Origin: Bimuria novae-zelandiae CBS 107.79
Taxonomy: Eukaryota; Ascomycota; Dothideomycetes; Pleosporales; Didymosphaeriaceae
NCBI GenBank assembly: GCA_010015655.1
Contig: ML976712.1
Coordinates: 351,446-415,445, forward strand
Length of the DNA: 64,000 bases
Direction of reading: 5' to 3'
The notes beneath the pieces are model-generated. The model saw nothing but the letters and a program-made list of their open reading frames with translations, was not told where the DNA came from and did not search any database. The position numbers were made by a program, and so were the translations under genes. This document shows positions 36,010 through 47,999 of this stretch, one piece after another. How positions within the stretch are numbered: position 1 is the stretch's first letter; each line of letters starts with the position of its first letter.

Positions 36010-39000
36010 GTAGAGTAGGAGCAGCTTAATCTTTTGTAAGCTCGAGTAGAAGTTGGAAATTATTTGGCTCTAGTGCCTTCAGGTATTCCACGCCTTCCCT
36101 AGTGGTGTTGGGGGGGCACGCTGGCCGCTTTAGCCAGTAACCAAACTTTCGAACTGATCGTGGGCAGTGTATAATGTGGTCAGGCGCTAGGTCTGCGCCG
36201 TAGGGGTATTTCGTAACGGCGTCTTTATGCCTGAATTTCTTATGGTACTAGGCGTAGTGTCCGTGGCGGGTGCGCATGGACAGGAGCTTAGTAAGCGTTG
36301 GACGTTAGAGGGTAAGCTCCTTTGGCTGTTTTGTGGGGCGGTAAGTGAGGTCCCACTGCATGTACCATTTAGATAACTTGGGTGAGCGGGCGCGCTACTA
36401 GTCTATCTTAGCGCTCCTTGTGTGGGCGCGTACGTCTGAATTGAGGCCTGAGACTATAGGCTTAGCTACCATGCCGTATGGAGGTTGGGGAGACTTTGCC
36501 GCGTCGTTGGCTAGCTGGTCTACTAATTTATTCCCTTCTATTTCGCAGTGACCTGGGGCCTACTAAATAGTGATGTCTAGGTTCTCTATTGTCTCCTGGC
36601 ACCTGACGAACGCCTATTACAAAGAGGGGGACGGGTTGCCTCTTATGCACTATATAATAGAAGTGCTATTAATGCACATGTATATGCGTCTTAGCCAGTA
36701 GGTAGGCGTAATAAGCGTGTGGGCGAGTCCTCGCTAAGCGCTAATAGCTTTGGCGTTAAAAACGTGGGACCTAGGGTTAAGGGAGCCGTTGCCTTATAGG
36801 ATAAGGGCCTGTCCTTTGTATATAGCGTAGCTGTACGTGACGTGTTTGACGCCGTTAATCTATTGTTTGGAGCCGTCTAAGAAGATAATAATAGCGGTTA
36901 GTGGGAAAAGAGCCTACCACTCCTTAAAGAGACAGGCGGCGTCCTTCTTGGCTGCCTGGTCTATAGGGTCGGTGTGGCTCCCGGGGGAGTAGTGGGGGGC
37001 GCGGAAATCTGATTAAGGTACTAGGTCGAAGATCTGTGCGAGTTATTATACCTTTAAGCGGGCTCTTTATAGGAGGCCTGCGCCTTAGCCTCTTCTAACT
37101 ATAGGCAGGAGGGTCTTAGTAGTTAGCGGGTGTTTATTGTCGACCGTTAGCAAGTGTGCTGTAAAGTAAAACTTATATATCTTAAGTGCTACTGCCGCTA
37201 AGGGGAGTCCTGCGTCCCGGAAGATGGCGATAGTAGGTGTGGTCTAATAGGCTGGCGCGATGGCTCTATATGCCTACTTAAGGACTTTATTAAGTGCGTT
37301 AATGTGCTAGCCTAGTTGGGTGCTTACCTCAGCGCTTCTTAATTGGCACATAATTCTAGAGGGCTTGGTTCTGCCTCCGTACCAGGCTTCCGCACCGTAA
37401 AGGAGTCGTGGGAGGACGCAGGCAATTACCGCCTTGTAAAGGGACCCTAGTAGGGGGCTGTGTTTAATCTAAGCCAAGCTATAGATGTAGTGTGCGATAA
37501 CCCTTGTCTTGGCGGCGCAAGTCGCGACGTGGGCCTTAAAGGTTAGCTTTTTATTAAACTATACGCCTAGCCAGCGCAGGGCCCCGTTCTCACTCCCAAG
37601 GAGAATGGGGTGTATGGTGAGGTTCTTATTAACGATACAGGGAGGCGCGTAGTCTCCTTTCTATCGTGTAAGATGTATTATTTTAAGCTTATTTAGTGAG
37701 AAAGCAATCTTATTATCCGCGCTATATCTAATAATGTTACGAACGTCTTTCGCGATTTGTTTAACGTTGTAGTCCAGGCTGTAAGTGGCTCTGTATAGGC
37801 AAATATTGTTAGCATATCTAAATCGCAGCGTGGTGTCCTAGAGGAGAAGTTCCGCCAGGTACAGCATATAGATAACTGGTAAGAGGGGCGAGCCCTGTGG
37901 GGTGCCGCAGGCCACTAAGTAGCAGCCGAATTAGTGTTGGCCGTAGCGGACAAGTATGTGTCGGTTCGTAAGAATGTTGCGCGTAAGCACGAGCACTTTT
38001 TAGTGCTAGTCTTATCCTTTTATTTAGTGTAGCAGGCGGTTGACGAGGAGGGCGTTAAAGGCCCTAAGCACGTTTATAGTAACTATAGTGACGTGCTAGC
38101 CTTTGCTGAAGGCTAGTTCCACGTCGTGGGTAAAGGCGGCAATTAAATCTATGGCTAACCTTTTTGGCAGAGCCCCTCTATATTAGGGGCTTAGTACGCC
38201 ATGCAGCATAGCTAAGTGGGCTATACGCCAGGCGATAATCCTTTTAAATTCCTTGCCAAGGCAGAGTAGCATGGCGAGGGGTCTTATAGAGCCTAGAACC
38301 GTGTAGTCCTTCTTGCCATGCTTCCTAATAAACACGATCTCTCCGTCCTTCCAGGCGGCGGGGTAGTAATCAAGCTTAAGTAGGTCGCGGTAGATGTCGT
38401 AGACGTACTGTCTAATGTGGTTCTAGCATGCTGTGAGTAGCTGGACAGTTATACCGTCTGCGCCTAGTAAGGTGCTAGAGACCCTAATTACGCAGCGCTC
38501 TGTCTCTTTAATAGACAGGTATGTGTCCTAAGGGATTGTGGGGTTCTCTTGTGGGGAGGGCGGTTCTGGCAGGTCGTCCTTTGGCGTAAATCTGTAAAGT
38601 AGTGCTTGTTGAAGTATCTTAGCCTTGTCCTTGTCCTTAGTCGCCTCTACGCCTCTAAAGACCATTGGCGCCTAGGTCCTAGTGGGTTCTAGCTTATGCT
38701 AGTTAATAATTTAGAAAAGTTCTTAGTCGTTTGCCGCGTTGTCTATAGTGTGTTGCTAGTATTTCTTCTTTGCTTTGTAGACTATTACTAAGAAGGTGCG
38801 CGTCTCTTCGGAGGGGCCCTGCCTAGTGTGGCCGTCTAGCGAGTTTAAGTGTGCCTGGTAAGCTTGTTTATAGGCGTTCGTTTACCACGGCGCCGAATGG
38901 CCTATCCCTCTTTTCTTCCTGCCTGCTATCTCTAGGGCGTTTATAAGGACTTCTTCTAGGGTAGCGACGCGCCTGTTAACGTGCTCGCGAGTCTATAGCC

Positions 39001-39830
39001 TGTTTAAGCTAGGGGTGCCCTTTATCCTATTAGCGACAGCGTTAATAAATAGCGGGAGCTTCGTAGTAGGGATCCTATATTAGAACTAGTCAAGTGGCTC
39101 TTGTCCCTTACCAGGTATCGTGATAACTAGCGTGTTGTAGTCTAAGCCGCAGTTTATGTCCGCTCATACCGCTGTGGTAGCGAAGGGGATATTATAGAAG
39201 GAGAGGTCTATAACGTGTCCCGCACGGTGGGTGGGGACCCCGGGCTCTTTAATGTAGTCTATGCTACTGTCTGTGGCCCATTAGGCCAGTTCGGCGCCGC
39301 CATGTGTAGTCGTGACACTAGGTTTAAACATGTTATGTTTAGCGTTGAGGTCGCCCCCAGCTAGGCATCTGTTAGGCGGGGTGAGGTAGGTAATGTAGTT
39401 AAGAACGGGCGTAGTCTGTGGCGCCTGGTAGGTATTAAGTATTAAGATTCTGTTAACGTTAATCTACTATATGTCCTAGTCATAGAGTGGAGTGCGTGGT
39501 GTGATTTTTAATTGGTTTCCCTTACGGGTAAAGATAAGGACCTAGGGGCGGTCTACCTCCCAGGTCTCCTGGCTATCCTAGCTATCTACTAGTAGGTGGA
39601 GGTTATAGCCAGGGTGGTTTAAAGTACATGTGCCTAGCCAGGTAGCTGGCTCTTGCATGCAGATGACGTCGATGCCCTCCCTAAAAGTAATCTTAAGGGT
39701 GGCTATATATACTAGGCCGCTTTTGCTAATATTTGTCTAGCATACTTTAATGTCAGGCTCCCTGCGTGGGGTGGGTCTGCGGCGATTGTTCCTTATTAGC
39801 TTAAGGATTCGTCCATGGTCTAGTCCTCCT
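36010..39830 (-). pseudogene. LINE ORF2 relic (endonuclease, RT, RNase H)
   Basis: Minus-strand translation shows an exonuclease-endonuclease-phosphatase domain (about 39750-39200) with MQEPATWLG and CLAGGDLNAKH motifs that nick target DNA. RT follows (about 38450-37400), with GTPQGSPLLPVIYMLYLA and a catalytic stretch F-R-Y-A-N-N-I where FRYADDI is expected, both Asp codons now Asn. RNase H lies at about 36900-36450 (KVYSDSSKQ, PGHCEIEGNKLVDQLAN). The C-terminus has a Cys/His cluster (DHIIHC). TAG/TAA replace many Trp/Gln codons. The arrangement is that of fungal Tad-clade elements. Confidence 0.87.
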
Positions 39831-39840
39831 GTGAGGAGGA

Positions 39841-41521
39841 CTATATGTGCTCTTCCTGTCTCGCGCTTCTGGCAGAAAGCGCGGCGAGGTTTAGGCTATC
39901 GCTTGTGGGCGCAGAGGACCGTATAGGCCTGTTTAATAGGCGTGGAGCGGCTTGTCGTGAGGCGGTGTCGGGGTATGGGGTCGAGCGTCGAGGTCCTCTT
40001 AGGGGACGATGGCTTTGGGTCACCAGTTCCTGCTTTGGCTGACTTGGTATTATTAACACAGGCTTAGTTTGGTTGTTGTTTTCTCCGCTAGGGGAGGTGC
40101 CCTGGCCCTAGGTGGTGGGCTCGGGTTAAGGGTGTAGGTTGTGTAACTAGTTAAAGGCCTTTTATCTAGCGCGTCTTAGTGTCGCTAGTTCGTGGCAAGT
40201 TAGTTAAATAATGCGGCTATTCACTTGCCTAGGTTTAACTAGGCAGGTAGAGTCGTCTGCGGCGTGTGGGCCGCGGTAGTTAGGGCATTATTATTTGTGA
40301 GCGTAGTTGTCTCCTATTGGGCCTTCGTGCTCGCTAGGTTTCTTTTTGCAGTTACGGCAGCGGGGTGTGCGTGTGCAGCGTGCTGCGTTGTAGTAGCCCT
40401 GGTAGCCAGGGTTATGGCGTTCTATAGCTCGCTTCTTGCTTATCTCGCGGGAAAGGTCGCTGGCACCGAAGAGGCGGAAAGCCGCCGTAGGCTTTTCGAA
40501 GGACACTATCTAGGTAGTATGTCCAAATTAATTAGGGCCATGTCGAGAGGGACAATAGTTTACAGGGTGTTGTTTTGTCTGCGTGTGAACCTTATCCGCT
40601 ATTATTTAGAGGGAGTAGGGCACGTCTTCCCCTAGCAGCAAGCGGTAGCTACTAGGTACTCTAGGTATAGTATAGTTAACCTATTGCGTAGGTAACTTAG
40701 TGCTGTTAGCTTTAATAGATCTTATTATTAATTCCTTCTTTTCCTGTTCTATAAGTTGCTGTCGTATGTTGTTGGAGGCTGGGGTGATGGCCCACCCAGT
40801 GCGGGTCCTTGTGGCCGTAGGGATAGCGCTGGGGTCGAGCCCTGTAGCGGCGCAGATAGCCGTTCGTATAGTAAAGGCAGAGGTCTGGCCTAACTGGTTG
40901 GCCAGGTCCGCGACTGTAAGTAAAATCCGTGGGTCTATTGCCTGTCTGGGTGTGGTTTGCCGCTTATCTGTGGTTGTGGATTTCCTGCTACTGCCTGTGG
41001 TTGTCGTGTATCCGCTGTCTCCGTGGGAGGCGGATGCTACGCTTGCCCATGTCCTCTGGGGCTGGGCGGCAAGGCCGCTGTCGCTGTCCGTGGTGTAGGC
41101 GGTGGTTGTCGAGTTGTAGCTAGTCCTAGCTACATTCGGACGAGGGCTTAGCGTAGCCGAATTTTTTAGTGTCTATATAAGGCGGTTGCGGAGGGTAGAG
41201 GCAGCCGCCAGCTCCTCTAGGCGCTTAAGATTAGCAACGCAGTAGTTAATAGCTTTAGCTATAGCTATTATAACTTTCTTTTAGGTCTTTGCCGCCTTGC
41301 GCGCAGCCGTAAGGTAGGAGGTAAAGGCATTAGCCGCTATGTCTATAGCAGCTTCTAGGTGGATAGGCACGCCTCCACTAAAGGAAAGGCGTCTAGGAGG
41401 GCGGATATTGGTCTATTAGCGCTTCTTAGAGGGGTACTAGATGTTAGTCTGCCGCGTAGACTTAGGGTCTGCGGGGCGGGTCGCTGTAGAGGCCCCTAGA
41501 AGGGGCCTCTAAGGCGTCTCC
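39841..41521 (-). pseudogene. LINE ORF1 relic (gag-like, zinc knuckles)
   Basis: Read from about 41521 (M-E-T-P), the minus strand gives an Ala/Lys-rich N-terminal helical region (AANAFTSYLTAARKAAKT). A region near 40950-40800 reads ADLANQLGQTSAFTIRTAI. At about 40390-40300 lie Cys clusters, CTRTPRCRNCKKKPSEHEG, that fit CCHC knuckles binding element RNA. Stops interrupt it. The last part, 39841-40059, is open and leads towards ORF2. The + strand open frames at 39845-41151 are antisense shadows of this gene. Confidence 0.72.
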
Positions 41522-41859
41522 ATCGCTATTATTAGCCCACCGCACGCGTGCGGTGCCTGAGGATGGCTAGGAGTAGGATTTTAGGTGAAAGTGAGATAAA
41601 CGGGATAAAGATTTCGCAATTTTTACCACTTTCTCGAAATTCCTAAAGTTGGTGAAGGTGAGGAATATAGCTACTTTCCCTGAATATACTAATAATATAA
41701 ATAGGAGTAGTTTAACTGCCCTATCGCCTATTGCGACGTTCACCTCTAGGATAAACGCGAAACACGATACTTTCTACATCTTAACTAAGTACTAAACTAA
41801 GTAATGTTACTACTAGTTAATAGGAAATATGTATTAGACAAATAGTAAACATGCTTACA

Positions 41860-44800
41860 CCCTAATTATAAGGAACATAAAGAATAAAAAGGGAAGCATA
41901 GGTTCAATCGCATACTAAAAGGGACTACAAACCTTAGAATTAAAATGGTAACGAAGGAAGAAGACGGTAAAGCTCTCTTAGTAAAGACCTAGTAGTAGCC
42001 CTAAAAGAAGAAGAACAAATGACACCTTAAACCTATAAAGCTAGCTAAAAAGAAAATGTCTTTTTTAGACCTAGGCTCAGGCGGGAAAACGCCTTTAAAG
42101 AAGTAAATGCCACTAATAGTTAAGCATTAATTAAGCTACTAGTATAGCTTAAAGAAATATAGATAAAAGCCATGCTAGACTTAGGAGCATAGGAAAGTTA
42201 TGTGTCTAAAAAAGCACTTAATAGAGCAGGGCTTTACGAACGCAAGATGGCTATACCCTATACTATTTATGTCGCGAATAGGCAGCTAATGCCCGGCAAA
42301 GCAATAATTAAGTACGAGGTTAAAACCACCATTATAATCTATAGACACTAAGAATCGATTACCCTTAACATTATTAAGGAAGCTAATTACGACGTAATTT
42401 TAAAATTACCCTAGTTAAGGAAGCATAACCCTATAGTTAACTAAGAAAAGAAAGAGCTATTCTTTAAGCGCTGTAACTATGCATTGCAAGTAAAGCCTAC
42501 GCATTAATAAAGCATAATAGTAGATAAAAGAACTATTAATAATATAGTCTCGCGACTAGAAGTTAATAAACGCGAAATTAACTTAGTAGACGCTAGCAGG
42601 AACTACTAGGTCACAAAGCGTAAGCACGAAGAGAACAGCACACCTCTTAATATCCCTAACGAATATAAAGAATAGAGTTATTTATTTTAAGAAGAGAAAG
42701 GAGCAAACGCCCTTCCTAAGCATATATACCAAGATTACCGTATTATTCTCGAAGAAGGAAAAACGCCGCCTTTTAGACCACTATATGGCTAGAGTAAAAA
42801 AGAACTCCAATGGACACGCGAATTCCTAAAGAAAGCCCTTAACAGGTAATAAATACGTAAGTTAGAATTACTAGCAGCGTCACCCTTAATATTTATTATA
42901 AAGAAGGATAGAACACAACGTCCATGTATTAACTACAGGAGACTAAATGACATAACGATTAAGAATAGATACCTACTACCAAATATACAAGAATCACGAG
43001 ACAAGCTAGGACAAGCCAAGATATTCACATAATTTAACCTACGAGACAGATACCACCTTATACGAATATTAGCAGGTAATAAGTAGAAGATAGCCTTTTA
43101 AACTAGATACAAACTGTTTAAGTACTAAGTTATGCCTTTTAGACTCACAAACGCGCTAGCAACATTCCAAGCAATAATTAATAATGTACTACGGAACTAC
43201 CTTAATATATTTATAGTTACCTACCTTAACGACACCCTAGTATTCTTAGAATAAGAGAAAGATCATGTGTAACACGTGTAGACAGTACTACGAGCGCTAA
43301 ATAACGCTAACCTATAGCTAAAACTAGAAAAGTGTAAATTCTATGTTATAGAACTAGAATTCCTAGGACATGTTATTAACACTAAAGGTATCTAAGTAAG
43401 CCCTTCAAAGATTAAAAAAGTAAAAAAGTAAAAATTACCTATTAACCTTAAGGAAGTGCGAGCCTTCCTTAAATTTATTAGATTTAATAGATAATTTATT
43501 ACGGACTACTCTAGAATTACACTACTACTTACGAACCTCACGAAGAAAGACAAACCTTTAAACTAGATAGAAAAATATAAACAAGTATTCTAAACACTAT
43601 AAAAAGCATGCATTACGCCACCAGTCCTTATATACTTCTAAGATAATAAACCTTTACGTATCGAAACAGACGTAAGCGACTTGGCAGTAGGAGCATGCGC
43701 AAAATAAGAAAAAAATGGTAAATAGCACCTAGTTACATACTACGTACACAAGTTCACATCGGAAGAATTATAGTATAAAGTATATAACAAAGAACTACTT
43801 ACAATAGTAAAGGCTATTAAACACTAGAGGATCTACGCACATAGCTGCTTAGAACTTATAATTTTTATAGACTACAAGAATCTTACACGCTTTATAACCA
43901 TAAAAGAACTAACTTAACGACAAGCAAGATAGTCAGAAACGCTAGAATAATACAAATTTAAAATTATATACACCCCAGGCAAAGAAAACGGACGAGCAGA
44001 CGCTCTTAGTAGAATAAATAATAAAGGAGAAAAGGTTAAGACATACTCTATAGTACTAAAGAAAAACCTTAATAGCTCTTTAGAACTAACTACTAAACTC
44101 AACTAACTCCTTGTACTTACACGAGAAGTACCCAGAGAACTGTAAAAGGAAGTTATATAATAATACTATAATAACCTAGTGTACGGACACCTAAGGATCA
44201 GAAAAACTATGGAACTTATTTAGCAGAACTATAGCTTTAAGGGAATTAAGGAAGCAGTAACTACCTATATCTATAAATATATAGATTGCTAGCGTAATAA
44301 ATATGTAACACACCTTAAGTACGGAGAAATGCAAGCTATACAAATACCTATTATACTATAGGAAGATATCGCTATAGACTTTATTACAGGACTATCGAAA
44401 TTAAGAGATCCTATAATTGGAATCACTTACGACGCAATACTAAATATTATCTATTAATTTACTAAATACGTGGAACTACTACTATGCTAGAAGATAACTA
44501 CGGCTAAGGAACTCGCATTCCTTATCCTAGACTAACTTATACGGCACTACGGTATTCTAAAGACAATTATCAGCGATAGAGACAAACACTTTATTTTAAA
44601 CTATTAGACAACCCTAATAGCACTTATTAGAATAAAACGGAAATTATCGATAGCATACCATCCACAAACCGACGGACAGATAGAACGTACGAATTAAACT
44701 ATTAAAACGTACCTACGCATCTACTGCAACAACTAGAAAAATAACTATATTTCCTTACTACCTATAGCACAACTAGCATATAATAACAAGATATTAATAG

Positions 44801-45420
44801 TAACAGGATTTACACTATTTTATGTAAACTACGGAAGATATCTATATCTCTTTAATTAAACACTTCCTATAATAATCAAAATAGAAGAAGTAATAAATAT
44901 GGCAGAAACTATAAAGAAAACACATGCACAACTCTAAGAGAATCTTAAGAAAGCTTAATAGTAAAGCATTTCCTATATAAACTAAAAAAGAAAAATGGCA
45001 CCTTACCTAAAGAAGGGGGATAAAGCATATCTGCTTACAAAGAATCTTCGGACCCGGAAGAAAAAACACAAGAAACTAGACTATATTAAGGTCAGGCTAT
45101 TTTTTATTATTAAACAAGTATCACTAGTTAACTACTAATTAGAACTACTACTAGACGCAAAGATACACCTAGTATTTTATATATATTAACTTAAACCTGT
45201 AGAACCTGAAACACCAGTTAAAACAACCTTTTATTACTAGCCGGAGGAAGAAACCGAATTCAAGGTTAAAAAGATACTATAATACACGAATTAGCTATAA
45301 ATATATCTAATTAAGTGGAAAGGATATCTACACTTAGAAAACACATGGGAACTAGAAGCAAACCTTAGAAACTGTTGCTAGGTGTTAGCACAATACCATC
45401 GTCAAACTATAAGAAGGAAT
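41860..45420 (+). pseudogene. Gypsy pol relic, third family (PR-RT-RH-IN-chromodomain)
   Basis: Protease lies near 42168 (AMLDLGA, family DSGA). RT runs from about 42690 (PLYG.SKKELQ), with INYRRLNDITIKNRYLLP near 42930 and Y-L-N-D-T-L-V-F near 43222 (family YLDD). RNase H spans about 43600-43900. Integrase has the H2C2 region near 44180-44300 and the core ISDRDKHFI near 44570, with AYHPQTDGQIERTN at 44656-44697. The chromodomain (about 45256-45395) keeps YLIKWKGYLHLENTWELEANL-like sequence. Stops mark former Gln/Trp codons. The many intact stretches suggest moderate RIP. Confidence 0.88.
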
Positions 45421-45604
45421 TAGGAACAATTAGAGGAGAACTAGATAAGAACTTGTTAAGAAGAAGATCTATTAATAGATTAGGAAGGGGATTATTGGCC
45501 TGTGACTAGCCTGGATTAGCGAGGAAATTGTCTTAGAACGGAGCGTCCGCACTTGAGCTCTCCGTCTCTTATACCTTATCCTAAGTATCTAATAGTTTTC
45601 TATC

Positions 45605-45961
45605 TTAACGCGCAAATAACTTCTTACGACCCTCTAGCTTAAGGAGCTTACGCCTGCTACGAGTAACAGCCTCCTTAGCACGAGCTAACTCTAATTGCTT
45701 TTTACGCTCTTTATCCTCTACCTTCTCCCACTCCTCTTTAGGAACAAATAATTCACACTCGCTCCTTGCAGCGATACAACTAGCGTAACGACTAGATGCA
45801 GTATCCATAAAACAATAAATATTTAGCTTTTCGCAGCGACTGTAACGAAAAGGCATCTCCCTACTACTCTCTTCAACACGGCGAATACGATCACGTCGCT
45901 CTTAGGTCAAAGTCTTCTTGCGAGGCGCGCGCGCTTTGCGGGGCTTGAGATCCTTAGGCAT
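45605..45961 (-). pseudogene. Antisense small gene in gypsy 3' region (Cys-rich, coiled coil)
   Basis: On the minus strand, opposite to gag-pol, one frame runs from ATG at 45961 to a stop at 45605 with a single internal TAA (45902-45904), which is one C-to-T step from CAA (Gln). The 117 readable residues have three parts: a basic N-terminus (PKDLKPRKARAPRKKTLT), a Cys cluster (SRCEKLNIYCFMDTASSRYA then SCIAARSECELF) that could bind zinc, and a Lys/Glu-rich heptad-like helix (EEWEKVEDKERKKQLELARA). It is much less mutated than pol nearby. The layout recalls small DNA-binding-like antisense ORFs of fungal LTR elements, but I cannot name a family. The frame also stays open upstream into the LTR. 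Confidence 0.55.
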
Positions 45962-46092
45962 AGTCAGGAAGGCACTAAGGCCAGAACGCGAAAGCAGCGA
46001 CTCACGCGGGTATTTATATGCGACGACCGTATCTGCAGCCAGGGGGCGCGGAACGAGGATACCGAGGACGCTATCTGAAAGAGGGGAGGTGA

Positions 46093-46511
46093 TGTTAAGA
46101 TCTGAACATGTATGGAACAAGGAGGGCCAACGGGCCTCCAGTGGGGGTGACACTCGGCGGGGTCGCGTAACCGAGGTCACGTGACAACACCATCCAGCCA
46201 AGACTCACCAGCCATGGATGGCGATACCGTCCATGGATAGCAACGGTATCTTGGATAGTATGAATTCCTTATGTATATAACGGAACACAAATACCTTTAT
46301 AGTATATGTGTTTAACCTGTTTATCAATCTATCGTTTGGATCTGAATAAGCAACCTTGTTAATTTAATTATGCTATACCCACCTTTAATACTAACGCCCT
46401 AGTGACAAGCGTAAGCTATTACTACGACCCTCTTTCGTCCTACTATAGTATTCCTGCCCAAGAACTAACCTTAGCCCCTTAGGGACCAGCTACCCCTTTG
46501 GGATCTTAACA
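46093..46511 (+). repeat. 3' LTR of third-family gypsy (419 bp)
   Basis: Same length as the 5' LTR and collinear throughout. Less mutated than the 5' copy, mostly C-to-T and G-to-A differences. Ends GGATCTTAACA, followed by the duplication ATAAC. Confidence 0.94.
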
Positions 46512-46516
46512 ATAAC

Positions 46517-46930
46517 TAGTTTGGCGTCAGCGCTTGCGAGCTACTTTATAAGTAATTATATTTTAAGCTACTATATCTAGGCCTTCTGCCACGTTAAATC
46601 TAGCTCAGAGGATACTTTATTTTTAAAGCCTAGTTCCCCTTATATAACTATGTTTTTAAGCTTCCTTTTACGTGTAGTGCTAGAGATAAGTATAGCTAAG
46701 AATTAGTTTAAAGATATAGTCTACTTATCTTTAGTGTTAGTTAAATTAGTACTTAATATAGGGCAGTAGAATTAGCGGCGTAGCTATTTTTAAGTATCCT
46801 TACTTAATAATAAAGTTATTTTATTGTTAATAATAATTAAATTATCTAGTGTTACTCGTTAGCCGCGGCCTTAGGGTTAGTTAAGGGCGGTACCTTATAA
46901 ACCTTGTTCTAGCTTGCCTTAATTAGAAGG
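46517..46930. other. TA-rich RIP-mutated relic
   Basis: Right-hand part of the older repeat interrupted by the third gypsy. Minus-strand read-through shows no family I can name. Mutation ends abruptly near 46930, where the gene at 46940-47931 begins. Confidence 0.5.
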
Positions 46931-46939
46931 CCTACAAGT

Positions 46940-47931
46940 CTATTTCGTACGCCAGACCGTAATAGTCTCATTGGTAGTGTCTTCCATCTCACCCCTCTCA
47001 GCATCTCGCGCATCCTCCGGGCTATTGCTGTTGCACAGGACTACTGCTGAGGGCTTTCCAGTTGCGGAGTCGCGGTCCTGGGTCGATTCACCGTTCTCAG
47101 AATGTTGTGTGATGAATATGTAGATGATGGCAGCCGCGCAACATGCATACTCCGCTTGCACGGCCTCCGTTCGGGACATCTTGTCCACGTCAGGGAGCAT
47201 AACAGGGGGTGATCCTGGATCGGTGCCTTCCTCCACCTCGCCGGCGTGTATTCCAGGTCCGTCGTTCAACCGTGGCTTCACGGTTTCCTGTGCCACTGCA
47301 GCCTTCTCTTTCTCAGCCGGCGGGTCTGGCGGGGATTCGCTCGTGGCCGGTTGTTGGGCGCACATCACCTCGTGCTGCGGGTCTAAGGGGGCTTCGCAGT
47401 TGGTAGCGAGGGCGAGGCCTTGAGTGGTGGCCTTCCCGTCCCCCGTTGGTGTTCTCGTCGGAGTTACGATGGCCTCGCTTTCTATACGAGTGTCCGCTGG
47501 GGCTTCGCTGGGCACGTCCAAGATGCTACCTTCATCGCTGTTGTGTCCAGAAGTGCAGTCGCGCTCCGCTACGGTCATTTCCTCGGGGGCCTCGTTGGGC
47601 ATGTGTACAGCGCTCTCTGTGGGGAGTTTGTCTTGGGTGAGAACTTCGCCGGCTCCATCAGCGCCATCTGCCTGCGACGCAGCCATCCCCTCCATTGGAA
47701 AGTACAGGCTCGTATCAATGTCGAGCCAGGGAGAAGGGGAATGATGCGGTTCCTGAGCGTTCAAGTAAGACCAGAGCCATCCTAATCAACCACGAAGGAT
47801 CTTACTGGTTCTGCTTTCGCCACCTCATCGCTCCAGGGATGCCCGAAAAGAAAGGGTTCGGAGTAAGGATCCGGGACAGAATCGAAGAAGCCCACGAATT
47901 GGTCTACGGTCCAAAATGCGAAAGAGTCCAT
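46940..47931 (-). CDS. Two-exon gene, 312 aa, acidic low-complexity protein, unknown
   Basis: Model: exon 1 47931-47806 (42 codons, starting MDSFAFWTVDQFVGFFDS), intron 47805-47753 (53 bp, GTAAGA...CTCAG with a CTTAC branch-like site), exon 2 47752-46940. The splice is phase 0 and joins ...VAKAEP to EPHHSPSPWLDID. The first 50 residues are aromatic and acidic; the rest is rich in Glu, Pro, Thr, Ala and probably disordered, with one hydrophobic stretch (EYACCAAAIIYIFI, about residue 245) that could be a short membrane segment. The stop lies within 20 bp of the RIP-mutated border, so the original C-terminus may be lost. Several long + strand frames here are shadows. No function assigned. Confidence 0.55.
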
Positions 47932-47999
47932 GATGCGAGGGGAATGAGCTTGAGAGCGGGGACGTCGCCAGCTCGGGGGCAACAAGATATACCTTCAGA

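Larger units (their letters stand above)
35754..41660 (-). mobile_element. Tad-like LINE retrotransposon, full-length, nested
   Basis: A 13-bp duplication AGGAATATAGCTA flanks it (35741-35753 and 41661-41673), an irregular long duplication typical of target-primed reverse transcription. The element reads on the minus strand with ORF1 (zinc-knuckle protein) and ORF2 (endonuclease, RT, RNase H), and a trinucleotide tail (TAC)n at its 3' end, here the TAG run at 35754-35771. GC content is much higher than in the host gypsy, so RIP is lighter but stops are still present. Confidence 0.93.
33837..46511 (+). mobile_element. Complete Ty3/gypsy retrotransposon, third family
   Basis: Defined by 419-bp LTRs at both ends (TGTTAAGATC...GATCTTAACA) and a 5-bp duplication ATAAC (33832-33836 and 46512-46516). 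The total of 12675 bp includes a 5.9-kb LINE inserted between gag and pol. Gene order is gag, [LINE], protease, RT, RNase H, integrase, chromodomain, then an antisense gene next to the 3' LTR. The same LTR occurs solo at 60577-61069. Confidence 0.95.

Noticed and set aside
39845..41151. Several + strand open frames of 64-132 codons
   Set aside because: They lie antisense to LINE ORF1, which has zinc knuckles and collinear domains on the minus strand; the frames come from its GC-rich composition.
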